From positions 1 to 64,000 of the forward strand of contig NZ_JAJAQI010000001.1 of assembly GCF_020523605.1 (NCBI RefSeq): DNA of 64,000 nucleotides, read 5' to 3'. The position numbers and the translations under genes are program-made. The notes beneath the pieces were generated by a model. That model did no database searches. It had not been told where the DNA came from and was given only the letters and a program-made list of their open reading frames with translations. Source of the stretch: Roseicella aerolata (lineage in GTDB: Bacteria > Pseudomonadota > Alphaproteobacteria > Acetobacterales > Acetobacteraceae). Each line of letters starts with the position of its first letter. Within the stretch, counting starts at the first letter, position 1. Positions 16,157-24,035 of this stretch are shown here, one piece after another.

Positions 16157-17446
16157 TCATGCCGGCCGGTATTGTCCCCGCCCCTCCGCCGGCAGCCGCC
16201 GCAGCAGGTAGAGCATGATCCCCATGGCCGGCAGCGCCGCCGCGGTCGTCAGCAAGAAGAAGCCCGGCCAGCCCAGGCTTTCCGCCAGCCAGCCGGAACT
16301 GGCGCCGAGCGTCCGGAGCGGCACCGCGGCGAGGGAGGAGAGCAGCGCATATTGCGTCGCGGTGAAGGCCCGGCTGGTCAGCAGCGACAGCCAAGTGAGG
16401 AAGGCGGCATCCGCCAGGCCGTCGGTGAAGCTCTCCACCCCCACCTGCGCCCAGAGCATCGGCATGGAATGGCCCGCCGACCACAAGGCGACATACATCA
16501 GGTTCGACAGCATCTGGCCGAGGCCGGTGACGATCAGCGCCCGCCGCACGCCGATCACGCCCACCAGCCAGCCGCCCGCCAGCGCCCCGGCCAGGGTGGC
16601 GAACATGCCGAAGACGGTGGCGACCGTCGCCACATCCTCCCGCGTGAAGCCGAGGGAGCGGTAGAAGGGCGTGGTCATGACGCCCGCCAGCGCCTCGCCC
16701 AGCTTGAAGAGGGCGATGAAGAGCAGGATGGCGAGCCACAGGGGACGGCGGGTGAAGTCGAGGAAGGGATCGAGCACCGAGGCGCGCAGCCGCGACCGCC
16801 AGCCGAGCGCCGGCACCACCATCCGCGCCGGCTCCCGCCCCCAGAGGGTCGCCACCAGCCCCGCCAGCACCAGCGCCGCGCCATAGAGATAGGCGCCGGA
16901 CCAGCCGATATGCTGCACCAGCAGAAGCGTGCCCGCGCCGCTCGCCAGCAGCGCCATGCGGTAGCCCCAGACATAGGCGGCGAGGCCCCAGGCCTGGCGC
17001 TGGTCGTCCTCCCCCAGCACCTCGATACGGTAGGCATCCACCACGATGTCCTGGCTGGCCGAGAGGAAGGCCACCAGCGCCGCCAGCAGCGCGGTCGTCA
17101 CCGGGTCGATCCGCGGGTCGCTCAGCCCGACCATGGCGATCGCCAGGATGAGGAGAAGCTGGATGCAGGCCAGCCAGCCGCGCCGCTGGCCGAGGCCGCG
17201 CAGCAGCGGCGGCCGCAGCGCGTCGAGCGCCGGCGACCAGAGGAATTTGTTGGCATAGGCCAGGCCGATCAGCGCGGTCAGGCCGATGGCGCCGAGCGAG
17301 AGCCCGCTTTCGGTGAACCACTGCCGCAATACCTGCCCCGCCACCAGCGGCAGCGGCACGCCGGCGGAGAAGCCGAGGGCAAAGAGGATGAGGAAGCGCC
17401 GGTCCCACCAGGAGGCGGCGGCGGGAGCGGGAACGGGATCGGCCAT
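16157..17446 (-). CDS. ampG: AmpG-like MFS transporter (muropeptide permease)
   Basis: A 429-residue major-facilitator protein with about twelve membrane segments. The N-terminal part shows FALGFSAGVPLPLVAGQVLRQWF, GLAYANKFLWSPALDALRPPLL and FLSASQDIVVDAYRIEVL, all typical of AmpG, which imports anhydro-muropeptides for cell-wall recycling. Late segments LTSRAFTATQYALLSSL and ASSGWLAESLGWPGFFLLT also fit. It is shorter than E. coli AmpG (491), lacking the two extra C-terminal segments. No beta-lactamase or AmpR gene is present, so recycling is the likely role. It converges with the Bug gene, with a 136-bp gap. Confidence 0.88.
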   Translation of the reverse strand: MADPVPAPAAASWWDRRFLILFALGFSAGVPLPLVAGQVLRQWFTESGLSLGAIGLTALIGLAYANKFLWSPALDALRPPLLRGLGQRRGWLACIQLLLILAIAMVGLSDPRIDPVTTALLAALVAFLSASQDIVVDAYRIEVLGEDDQRQAWGLAAYVWGYRMALLASGAGTLLLVQHIGWSGAYLYGAALVLAGLVATLWGREPARMVVPALGWRSRLRASVLDPFLDFTRRPLWLAILLFIALFKLGEALAGVMTTPFYRSLGFTREDVATVATVFGMFATLAGALAGGWLVGVIGVRRALIVTGLGQMLSNLMYVALWSAGHSMPMLWAQVGVESFTDGLADAAFLTWLSLLTSRAFTATQYALLSSLAAVPLRTLGASSGWLAESLGWPGFFLLTTAAALPAMGIMLYLLRRLPAEGRGQYRPA

Positions 17447-17842
17447 GCACGTCCCGCTAGCAGAGGTCCACCCCCTGCGCCTACCGGAGTTTCCGCCGGG
17501 CGCTTCGGGAAAGGCCGCCCGGCATCCGGCCGGGGCGCCATGGCCGATGGCGCAGGGGAGGGCTGGGTGGGCCCGCTCAGCCGGCGGAACCGGGCCGCCC
17601 CATCGACGGGCCGGGGCAGATCGCGGACGGGAGCGTGATGCTGCCCGGAAATCGGAGAGCTGCAGCGGATTGCGTTCAGATATGAGTGCAATCCGCTGCA
17701 GGCCGTCCGATGCGCGTCATCACCCCCGTGCGCGTTCCGCTCCGGCGGTCATGGCCGAATGCCCATCCGCCACGACCCTTGCCTGCCGAGCGGATGCAGG
17801 CGCCGCGGCGCGCGTCCGCGCTCCGCAGGGCGCCGTGCCTGT
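17447..17842. other. 396-bp intergenic region containing a type A palindrome
   Basis: This gap lies upstream of the AmpG-like gene and downstream of the ABC permease gene, both on the minus strand. Apart from the palindrome at 17661-17700 I see no gene or clear promoter here. Confidence 0.5.
17661..17700. repeat. Type A palindrome
   Basis: One of the best-preserved A copies, with perfect 13-bp arms TGCAGCGGATTGC / GCAATCCGCTGCA around a 14-base centre. Confidence 0.8.
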
Positions 17843-18697
17843 TCACTCCCCGATGTTCAGCAGCGCCCCGCGCACCCGCGCGCCCTGGAACTGCCGCATG
17901 AACACCCAGCCCATCGCCGCCAGCCAGAAGGCATCCAGCGCGAAGGCGGCGGCCAGGTGCCCCCAGGCGATCTCGCCCTGCAGCAGCGCCGCCCGCATCC
18001 CCTCGAAGACATGCGCGGCCGGCAGGGCGAGGGAGACCGGCTGCAGCCAGGCGGGCAGCACCGAGACCGGATAGAAGACAGCCGAGAAGGGCGTCAGGCC
18101 GAACAGCACGGACCAGGCCAGCGCCTCCGCCCCCGCGCCGTAGCGCAGGATGAGCGAGGTGACGCCGAGCGCGACCGCCCAGCCCATCATCAGCAGCGCG
18201 GCGAAGAAGGCGACCACCACCGGGCCCATGGAGAACAGGCCGAAGGCATAGAGCAGCCAGGCCAGCAGCACCGCCGGCGTGACGCCTACGGCCACGCGGA
18301 TAAGGCTCATCGCCATCAGGCCGGCCACCAGTTCCCGCGGCCGGAGCGGGCTGACGAAGACATGGCCCAGGTTGCGCGACCAGATCTCCTCGAGGAAGGA
18401 GATGGAGAAGCCCATCTGGCTGCGCAGCGCCACCTCCCACAGCAGCACGCCGCCGAGCAGCACGCCGGCGGCGACGCTGGTGACGTTGTTCTGCAGGCCG
18501 GCGAGATAGGCGGTGACGAAGCCCCAGACCACCATCTGCAGGATGGGCCAGTACATGAGCTCCAGCACCCGCGGCCAGGAGCGGCGGTAGAGCGCGAGAT
18601 GCCGGTAGACGAGGCCCCAGATGCGCCGCGCGGAGGCGCGCGCGCGTTCGGGCAGCGCGGCCCGGGCGCCGGCGGGGCGCGACGGCCCGGCGCTCAC
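17843..18697 (-). CDS. ABC-2 type transporter permease
   Basis: A 284-residue inner-membrane subunit with about six hydrophobic segments. It shows WGLVYRHLALYRRSWPRVLE, MYWPILQMVVWGFVTAYL, the family feature LRPRELVAGLMAMSLIRVAVG, and GLTPFSAVFYPVSVLPAWLQ, which match ABC-2 permeases (YadH/NodJ-like). The GTG start overlaps the TGA of the ATPase gene by four bases (GTGA, 18694-18697), so the two are translationally coupled. Together they form a one-pump exporter; the cargo cannot be deduced. Confidence 0.88.
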   Translation of the reverse strand: MSAGPSRPAGARAALPERARASARRIWGLVYRHLALYRRSWPRVLELMYWPILQMVVWGFVTAYLAGLQNNVTSVAAGVLLGGVLLWEVALRSQMGFSISFLEEIWSRNLGHVFVSPLRPRELVAGLMAMSLIRVAVGVTPAVLLAWLLYAFGLFSMGPVVVAFFAALLMMGWAVALGVTSLILRYGAGAEALAWSVLFGLTPFSAVFYPVSVLPAWLQPVSLALPAAHVFEGMRAALLQGEIAWGHLAAAFALDAFWLAAMGWVFMRQFQGARVRGALLNIGE

Positions 18698-19476
18698 TCC
18701 GCCGGCTCCGGCTGGCGCTGGCGGCCGCGGGCGATGTCGAGGAAGACCTCCTCCAGGTCGTCGCGGCCGTATTTCGCCAGCAGCTCGGCCGGGCTGCCCT
18801 GGTCCACCACCCGCCCCTGCTTCAGCATGAGCACATGGCCGCAGAGCCGCTCCACCTCCGCCATGTTGTGGCTGGCGAGCAGGATGGCGCAGCCGCTCTC
18901 CGCCTGGTAGCGCTCCAGCCAGCTCCGTACCCAGTCGCCGGTATCGGGGTCGAGGCTCGCGGTCGGCTCGTCCAGCAGCAGCAGCTCCGGCCGGTTGATC
19001 AGCGCCTTGGCCAGCGCGACCCGGGTCTTCTGCCCGGCGGAGAGCTCGCCCGCCGGCCGGTCGAGCAGCGCCGTCAGTTGCAACTGCCCGGCCAGTTCCG
19101 TGATGCGCCGCTCCGCCTGCGGCACGTCGTAGAAATGGGCATAGACGCGCAGGTTCTCCGCCACGCTGATCCGCCCCGGCAGGGCGATATAGGGGGAGGA
19201 GAAATTCATCCGCGCCAGCGCCGCGAAGCGGTCCCGCGCCATGTCATGGCCGAGGCAGGCAACGCGCCCGGCACTCGGCACGATCAGGCCGAGCAGCATG
19301 GCGATGGTCGTGGTCTTGCCGGCGCCATTGCCGCCCAGCAGCCCCCAGGTGGCGCCGCGCGGCATGGCGAAGCTGAGGGCATCCACCGCCGGCGGGGCAT
19401 CGGGCGCGTAGCGCTTGGTCAGCGCCTCGGCATGGATCGCGGGGGCGCTCTCTGCGGCAGTGGCTGGCATGTCCAT
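18694..19476 (-). CDS. ABC transporter ATP-binding protein
   Basis: A 260-residue nucleotide-binding subunit. It has the Walker A GGNGAGKTTT, Q-loop region RMNFSSPYIALPGRISVAENL, signature LSAGQKTRVALAKALI, Walker B LLLLDEPTASLDPDT and switch His in LLASHNMAEVERL. All key residues are intact, so it should power export by the downstream permease. The start is taken at the ATG at 19474-19476; another ATG two codons on is equally possible and neither has a strong ribosome-binding site. Confidence 0.9.
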   Translation of the reverse strand: MDMPATAAESAPAIHAEALTKRYAPDAPPAVDALSFAMPRGATWGLLGGNGAGKTTTIAMLLGLIVPSAGRVACLGHDMARDRFAALARMNFSSPYIALPGRISVAENLRVYAHFYDVPQAERRITELAGQLQLTALLDRPAGELSAGQKTRVALAKALINRPELLLLDEPTASLDPDTGDWVRSWLERYQAESGCAILLASHNMAEVERLCGHVLMLKQGRVVDQGSPAELLAKYGRDDLEEVFLDIARGRQRQPEPAE

Positions 19477-19819
19477 CAAGGGGCATATGCGGGTGCCGGG
19501 TTGCCTCGCCAACCCGCATTCGATGGAGGCATCGCTCCGGCGGCACATCGGGCTGTCCTGCGCCGGTCTCCGTCCGGGGTGGGTCGCTCCCGGAAGGAGT
19601 TCGCCGCGACACCGCAGATGACGGCCATCCCATGCGGGTGCACCGGCAGCGGCAGCGGCATCACGGCATCGGTCACCGACAGGGTGCGGGAAGGCAGCCA
19701 CGGGCCGGGCGTTGCCGCGAGGAGGCTTTCGCCAGGGCGGGGGCAAGGCCGCGCGGCCGGGCATCCATCGCCAGCCGCATCCGTGATACGCTCTGTGCGG
19801 CTCCAGCGGAGACGCGACG
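19477..19819. other. 343-bp divergent intergenic region
   Basis: This separates the ABC ATPase gene (minus) from the nitroreductase-like gene (plus) and should hold two promoters. I see no clear -35/-10 pair, operator palindrome, repeat or small gene. Confidence 0.4.
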
Positions 19820-20281
19820 ATGACCGAGGCCAAGCTCGCTCCACACCTCCCGGATTGGATGCAGGACCATGCGCGGCGCTACCTCTCCAGCGGCGGCACC
19901 GACGGTCACATGTACAAGGCCAGCCCGCCGGGCTACCCCGCCATGACGGTGCCGTCGCTGTTGCTGACGACGACGGGCCGGAAGTCCGGGGAGAAGTTCA
20001 TCTTCCCGCTGTTCTACGGCCAGGTCGGCGACAGCTACCTCATCGTCGCCTCGAAGGGCGGCGCGCCTGAGCATCCCGGCTGGTACCGGAACATCCTGGC
20101 CGATCCGAATGTCGAGATCCAGGTCGGCACCGCGCGAATGAAGGCCCGCGCCAGGACGGCGGCCGGGGAGGAGCGCGCCCGGCTCTGGGAGAAGGCGCTG
20201 GAATTCTGGCCGCCCTATGCCGACTACCAGCGCAAGACCGAGCGCGAGATCCCGGTGGTCGTGCTGGATCCCGTGCGGTAG
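19820..20281 (+). CDS. DDN-like nitroreductase family deazaflavin-dependent oxidoreductase
   Basis: A 153-residue split-beta-barrel protein. LLLTTTGRKSGEKFIFPLFY, YLIVASKGGAPEHPGWYRNI and ADPNVEIQVG are the signature blocks of the F420(H2)-dependent DDN/DUF385 family, best known from mycobacteria. Whether this organism makes F420 cannot be seen, so the cofactor is open; some proteobacterial members may use flavin or bind lipids. The C-terminus ALEFWPPYADYQRKTEREIPVVVLDPV is typical. The ATG at 19820 follows GCGGAGACGCGACG. It appears to be a single-gene unit. Confidence 0.85.
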   Translation: MTEAKLAPHLPDWMQDHARRYLSSGGTDGHMYKASPPGYPAMTVPSLLLTTTGRKSGEKFIFPLFYGQVGDSYLIVASKGGAPEHPGWYRNILADPNVEIQVGTARMKARARTAAGEERARLWEKALEFWPPYADYQRKTEREIPVVVLDPVR

Positions 20282-20654
20282 CGCGGATCGCGGGAAACCC
20301 AGGACCACCGGACGCGTGGCCCTGCACGGGCGTGGAAACCCGCATCGGATAGCCATGTGGATGCGAGGGCGATCCGCCATGGCCCGGTGCGCCGGATGAG
20401 CCTCCAAGGACCACAGCGGATTGCGTTCAGGACGGAACGCCAATCCGCCGTAGGGCCTGAGTTGAAGAGCAGCTTCACGCTCCCAGGCGTTCACGCCGCT
20501 TCGCGATCCGCTCCAGTGCGGCCGGTGCGCGGTCTGGTGGGCGGCAGCGCGGAGGCCCGCGCCTGGTGCAACGGCAGCGGCGGGCGGGGCCAGGCTGTCG
20601 CGGCCCGATCCCGGGGCAGCCTTCCCAGCGGGTGGGTGCCACGCCCCGTTCCCT
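20282..20654. other. 373-bp intergenic region containing one A and one degenerate B palindrome
   Basis: This lies between convergent genes. Apart from the palindromes at 20412-20514 it holds no recognisable feature. Confidence 0.5.
20412..20514. repeat. Type A palindrome followed by a degenerate type B palindrome
   Basis: A copy: 20412-20452, with CACAGCGGATTGCGTTCA and GAACGCCAATCCGCCGTAG arms. B copy: about 20466-20514, with GAGCAGCTTCACGC and GCGATCCGCTC ends. The A-then-B order recurs at 38250-38453. Confidence 0.65.
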
Positions 20655-21830
20655 TCACCCCCGCGCCCGCAGCAGCCGCCCCTCGAACAGCGTGATCCCG
20701 GCCTCCCACCCCCAGCCGATGGCGGCGGCCCGATCGGCCCCGGTCAGCACCACCTGCTCCGGCCCCGGCGGCAGCCTGGGCGTGGTGGCGGGCAGGTCCG
20801 GCGACCAGGGCAGCCGCAGCATGTCCACGCCCAGCCGCCCGAAGGGCAGCACCTCCAGCAGCCCCGGCCCCGGCAGGTCCAGCGCCAGGCGGTAGCCCCG
20901 TGCCCGGGCGAAGTCGCGGGCGAAGGCGAAGTCCTCCGGCGCGGCCAGCGCCTCCTCGGCCGGCAGGGCCAGCACCGTGATGGCCCGCCCCGGCGCATCC
21001 AGCAACGCATCGAGGCGGAGGAATTCCGGCTCCCCCAGCGTCGCCGCCGCCAGGGAGAGGCCCATTGGGCCATGGCCCCGCACCTCCTCCGGCCGGGCCA
21101 GCTCCGCCAGCAGCCGCCGGTCGAGCAGCCGGCGCAGCCGGCGCGCCAGGAAGGGCGTGGCGGCCGGATCGGCCCCCGGGCAGAGCGTGGCGCGCAGCTC
21201 CGGCCAGGCGAGGCCCCATTCTTCCCAGACCGGCACCGGTCCCCCCGCGCCGCGCAGCAGGCGGCAGACCGGCCGGCGGCGCAGGAAGCGCGCCAGGCTG
21301 GCGCCCCGCAGCGCCTGCTCCAGTGCGGCGAGCTCGGCCGGCGAGAAGGGCGCCGCCGCCGGGGGCGGCCGCGGTGCGGGCGCCGGCCCGATCGCTTCCT
21401 CCACCGCGGCCAGCAGCGCGGCGGCATCGCGCGGCAGTTCCAGCACGACATGCAGCGCGCCGGGCACCGCCTCGCCCTCCCCCGGGGCGAGCAGCAGGGC
21501 GATCACCGCCTCGGCCTCCCGCAGGTGGCGGCCCCCGGGCGGGGCGACCGCGACCAGGTCGCCATTCGGCAATTGGAACAGCCGGCTGCGGACCGGGCGC
21601 AGGGCGGGCTCCAGCGCTTCCCGCAGCAGCCGGCGGTGATGGTCGTGGCGCACCTGGCCATTGAGGCGGGAGAGGCGGAGATGCAGCACCTGCCGCGGCA
21701 GCTCGGCCGCCACTGCTTCCCGCACCAGTTGCGTCAGGGCCAGCGCATCCGACGCGCCCTGCCGGCGAGCGGTCAGGTCGGGCGGCACCGGGCCCCGCGC
21801 CATGGGGCCAGCGCCGTCCCGCGTGCTCAT
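20655..21830 (-). CDS. Degenerate GGDEF/EAL-like protein (second of a tandem pair)
   Basis: A 391-residue, Ala/Leu/Arg/Pro-rich protein of no family I can name confidently. Residues ~35-130 resemble a degraded GGDEF fold (SRLFQLPNGDLVAVAPP in place of the usual R.GGDEF loop). The C-terminal ~120 residues resemble an EAL barrel: YRLALDLPGPGLLEVLPFGRLGVDMLRLPWSPDL is laid out like the EAL motif before the last barrel strands (ALDDFGTG...L..LP.D.IKID). Neither the GGDEF nor the EAL catalytic motif is present, so it is probably non-enzymatic. The start (21828-21830) is tentative; an in-frame ATG lies at 21854. It follows the related gene by 109 bp on the same strand. Confidence 0.5.
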   Translation of the reverse strand: MSTRDGAGPMARGPVPPDLTARRQGASDALALTQLVREAVAAELPRQVLHLRLSRLNGQVRHDHHRRLLREALEPALRPVRSRLFQLPNGDLVAVAPPGGRHLREAEAVIALLLAPGEGEAVPGALHVVLELPRDAAALLAAVEEAIGPAPAPRPPPAAAPFSPAELAALEQALRGASLARFLRRRPVCRLLRGAGGPVPVWEEWGLAWPELRATLCPGADPAATPFLARRLRRLLDRRLLAELARPEEVRGHGPMGLSLAAATLGEPEFLRLDALLDAPGRAITVLALPAEEALAAPEDFAFARDFARARGYRLALDLPGPGLLEVLPFGRLGVDMLRLPWSPDLPATTPRLPPGPEQVVLTGADRAAAIGWGWEAGITLFEGRLLRARG

Positions 21831-21939
21831 GCCGCTGGCGGTTGAAGCGGGCATCTCAACCGTCCGTGAAGGCTGGCGCCGCAGCACCCTTCCAGATGCC
21901 CCGCCGCTGGCGGCGGATCGGACCTGCATGCGACGGGTG

Positions 21940-22983
21940 TCATGCCGGCCGGGCCAGCAGCATCCCCGACGCCGCGGCGAAGTCCCGCGCCGCCGCGTCC
22001 CGGCCGCCGGCCAGGATGAGGCGCGCCGGGTCGAGCGCCCGCAGCGCCGCGGCCGGCCCGGGCGCGGCCAGCCCCGGCGACCAGCGGAGCAGGAGGAGGT
22101 CGGCCGGCAGGCGCTGCAGGTCCAGCAGGCCGAGCGACGCCGCATCCAGCCCGTCAAGCGCCACGCCCCAGCCGCGCCCGGCCAGTTCCTGGCGCCGGTC
22201 GGGGAAATCGGGCGCCGCCAGGGCCGCCAGCGGCAGCACCCCGGTCGCGCCCGGGCGCAGGGCGGGGGCGGGCAGGCGATCGCCCGGCAGGGGGATCAGC
22301 CGCAGGCCCGGTAGGTCCCGCGCCCAGGCGGCGAGGCCGGGCAGCAGCCGCGCCGCCAGCCGGTCCTCGGCATGGGCCAGCAGGTCGGGGTCCTGGGCCA
22401 GCGGGCCGAGCGCCGCGGCAACGGCCGGGCGGAGGAGGCGGAGGCGGCGGCCGCGCAGCGCGCCCGAGGGGGCCACCAGGGCATCGGCCTGCAGCACGGC
22501 CTCGGCCGCCAGCCCGTCCAGCGCCTGGTGCAGCCCCGTGACCGGCAGGGCGGGCGCGGGCTGCGGGGCGGGCGCCGGCGCCTGCGCCGCCGCCCAGGCG
22601 AGCACCGCCTCGGCCTCCTCCGGCAGACGCCAGAGCGGCAGGGGCTGCGCCACGCCAGCCAGGCTGCCGAGCGCGGCGGCCGCGCGCGCGGCCGCCGCCG
22701 GGGAGGCGCCAAGCAGCAGCGTGCCCCCGGCGGCCGAGCGCAGCAGCGCGCCGCCGCCGATCGCCGCGGCGTCCCGCAGGATCGCCTCCGCCATGCGCCA
22801 GCGGGCCGGTCCGGCGCCGAGGCGCGGCGCCGGCGGCAGCAGCAGCGCCACGCAGCCGCGCGCCGCCGGCAATGCCGCCAGCGCGGCCCCGAGCAGCGGC
22901 TGCGGGGCCCGCGCGCCCTCGACGGGCAGGAAGGGCGGGGCCGGCGATCCAGGGCCGGTCACGGCTGCGACGGTCACGGTCAT
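21940..22983 (-). CDS. Degenerate GGDEF/EAL-like protein (first of a tandem pair)
   Basis: A 347-residue Ala/Leu/Pro-rich protein with no signal peptide or membrane segment. Its last ~90 residues read like a worn EAL domain: LPLAALAAPDFPDRRQELAG, WGVALDGLDAASLGLLDLQR with LPADLLLLRWSP, and RLILAGGRDAAARDFAAASG followed by MLLARP. These correspond to the parts of an EAL domain around DDFG.G, LP.D.IK.D, A.GVE and QG..F..P, but the catalytic Glu and Asp residues are missing. The start ATG at 22981-22983 (MTVTVAAVTG) is well separated from the divergent phosphatase gene (54 bp). It is probably cotranscribed with the next gene. The function is unknown; a c-di-GMP-binding or scaffold role is only a hypothesis. 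Confidence 0.5.
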   Translation of the reverse strand: MTVTVAAVTGPGSPAPPFLPVEGARAPQPLLGAALAALPAARGCVALLLPPAPRLGAGPARWRMAEAILRDAAAIGGGALLRSAAGGTLLLGASPAAAARAAAALGSLAGVAQPLPLWRLPEEAEAVLAWAAAQAPAPAPQPAPALPVTGLHQALDGLAAEAVLQADALVAPSGALRGRRLRLLRPAVAAALGPLAQDPDLLAHAEDRLAARLLPGLAAWARDLPGLRLIPLPGDRLPAPALRPGATGVLPLAALAAPDFPDRRQELAGRGWGVALDGLDAASLGLLDLQRLPADLLLLRWSPGLAAPGPAAALRALDPARLILAGGRDAAARDFAAASGMLLARPA

Positions 22984-23036
22984 GCGCAATCCTGGCGCGG
23001 TGCAGCGGGGCGATATCTCCGCTAGGGTCGCGCCGG

Positions 23037-23768
23037 ATGGTGAACGAAGCCCTAGCACTAGCGAATGAAAGCCTTGCGCCGGGCGCGCTGCCGCCCGGCC
23101 TGCGCGTCTATGCGATCGGCGATGTCCATGGCTGCGCCGACCAGCTCGCGGCGCTGCACGCGCAGATCGCCGAGGATGCCCGGCTGCGCCCGGTGGAGCA
23201 GGTCGTGCTGGTCCATCTCGGCGATTATGTCGACCGCGGGGAGGACAGCGCGGGCGTGCTGGAACGGCTGCTCGCCCCACCGCCGGTGCCGGGGGCGGAG
23301 GTGGTGAACCTGCTCGGCAACCACGAAGTGATGATGCTGGATGCCTGCGACCCGCGCTCCCCGCCCGGGGCGCTGCCCTTCTGGCTGGAGAATGGCGGGG
23401 CGGAGACGCTGGCGAGCTACGAGACGAGCGCGGAGGACCCCTTCTGGGAGGCGATCCCGCGCGAGCACCTGGCACTGCTGCGGGGCTGCGCGCTGCGCTG
23501 GTCGGCGGGCGACTACCTCTTCGTTCATGCCGGCATCCGGCCGGGCGTGCCGCTGGACCGGCAGGACCCCTTCGACCTGATCTGGATCCGCGAGCCCTTC
23601 CTGTCCTTCGAGGGCGACCTGCCGCAGGTGGTGGTGCATGGCCACACGCCCGCGGTCGCGCCTTCGGTGCGGTCGCACCGGATCGGCATCGACACCGGCG
23701 CCTGCTTCGGCGGGGATCTCACCTGCCTGGTGCTGGAAGGGCAGCGGCTGCGCTTCCTGGCGAGCTGA
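23037..23768 (+). CDS. Metallophosphoesterase (PPP-family serine/threonine phosphatase-like)
   Basis: A 243-residue protein with the complete calcineurin-like motif series: YAIGDVHGCADQL (GDxHG), VHLGDYVDRGEDS (GDxVDRG), NLLGNHEVM (GNHE), LFVHAGIRPG and VVHGHTPA. This is the bacterial PP1/PP2A-like (lambda phosphatase/PrpA) arrangement that binds two metal ions. It probably dephosphorylates proteins or small phosphoesters in the cytoplasm. The ATG at 23037 gives MVNEALALANES before the core; a GTG immediately after it is an alternative. It is divergent from the degenerate GGDEF/EAL-like pair. Confidence 0.9.
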   Translation: MVNEALALANESLAPGALPPGLRVYAIGDVHGCADQLAALHAQIAEDARLRPVEQVVLVHLGDYVDRGEDSAGVLERLLAPPPVPGAEVVNLLGNHEVMMLDACDPRSPPGALPFWLENGGAETLASYETSAEDPFWEAIPREHLALLRGCALRWSAGDYLFVHAGIRPGVPLDRQDPFDLIWIREPFLSFEGDLPQVVVHGHTPAVAPSVRSHRIGIDTGACFGGDLTCLVLEGQRLRFLAS

Positions 23769-24035
23769 CCCCCATGCCTTGGCGGAAAGGTCCGGATTGC
23801 GCCGCTTCGACCGGGCGGTTCCGGCCGCCGGAGTGGATCGCCCTGCGGGCGTGACCGCACTTCCTTGATCACCGAGCGCGCGTGGCGATGCGCGCCCCAC
23901 AGGCCGGTCCTTCCACAGGGGCCGGTTGCGCCGCAGGCATCGGTCCAGCCGGGCGGCGCCTGCCCTGTCGATCAAGGTGAATATGTAATACTTTAGCCCT
24001 GCGGATCCGTTCCCGGCGAATCGAGGTGCCGTGCC

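Noticed and set aside
23866-23976. 111-bp element bounded by CCTTGATC / GATCAAGG upstream of the hldE-like gene
   Set aside because: The 8-bp arms are far apart and no second copy was seen in the window, so chance symmetry cannot be excluded.
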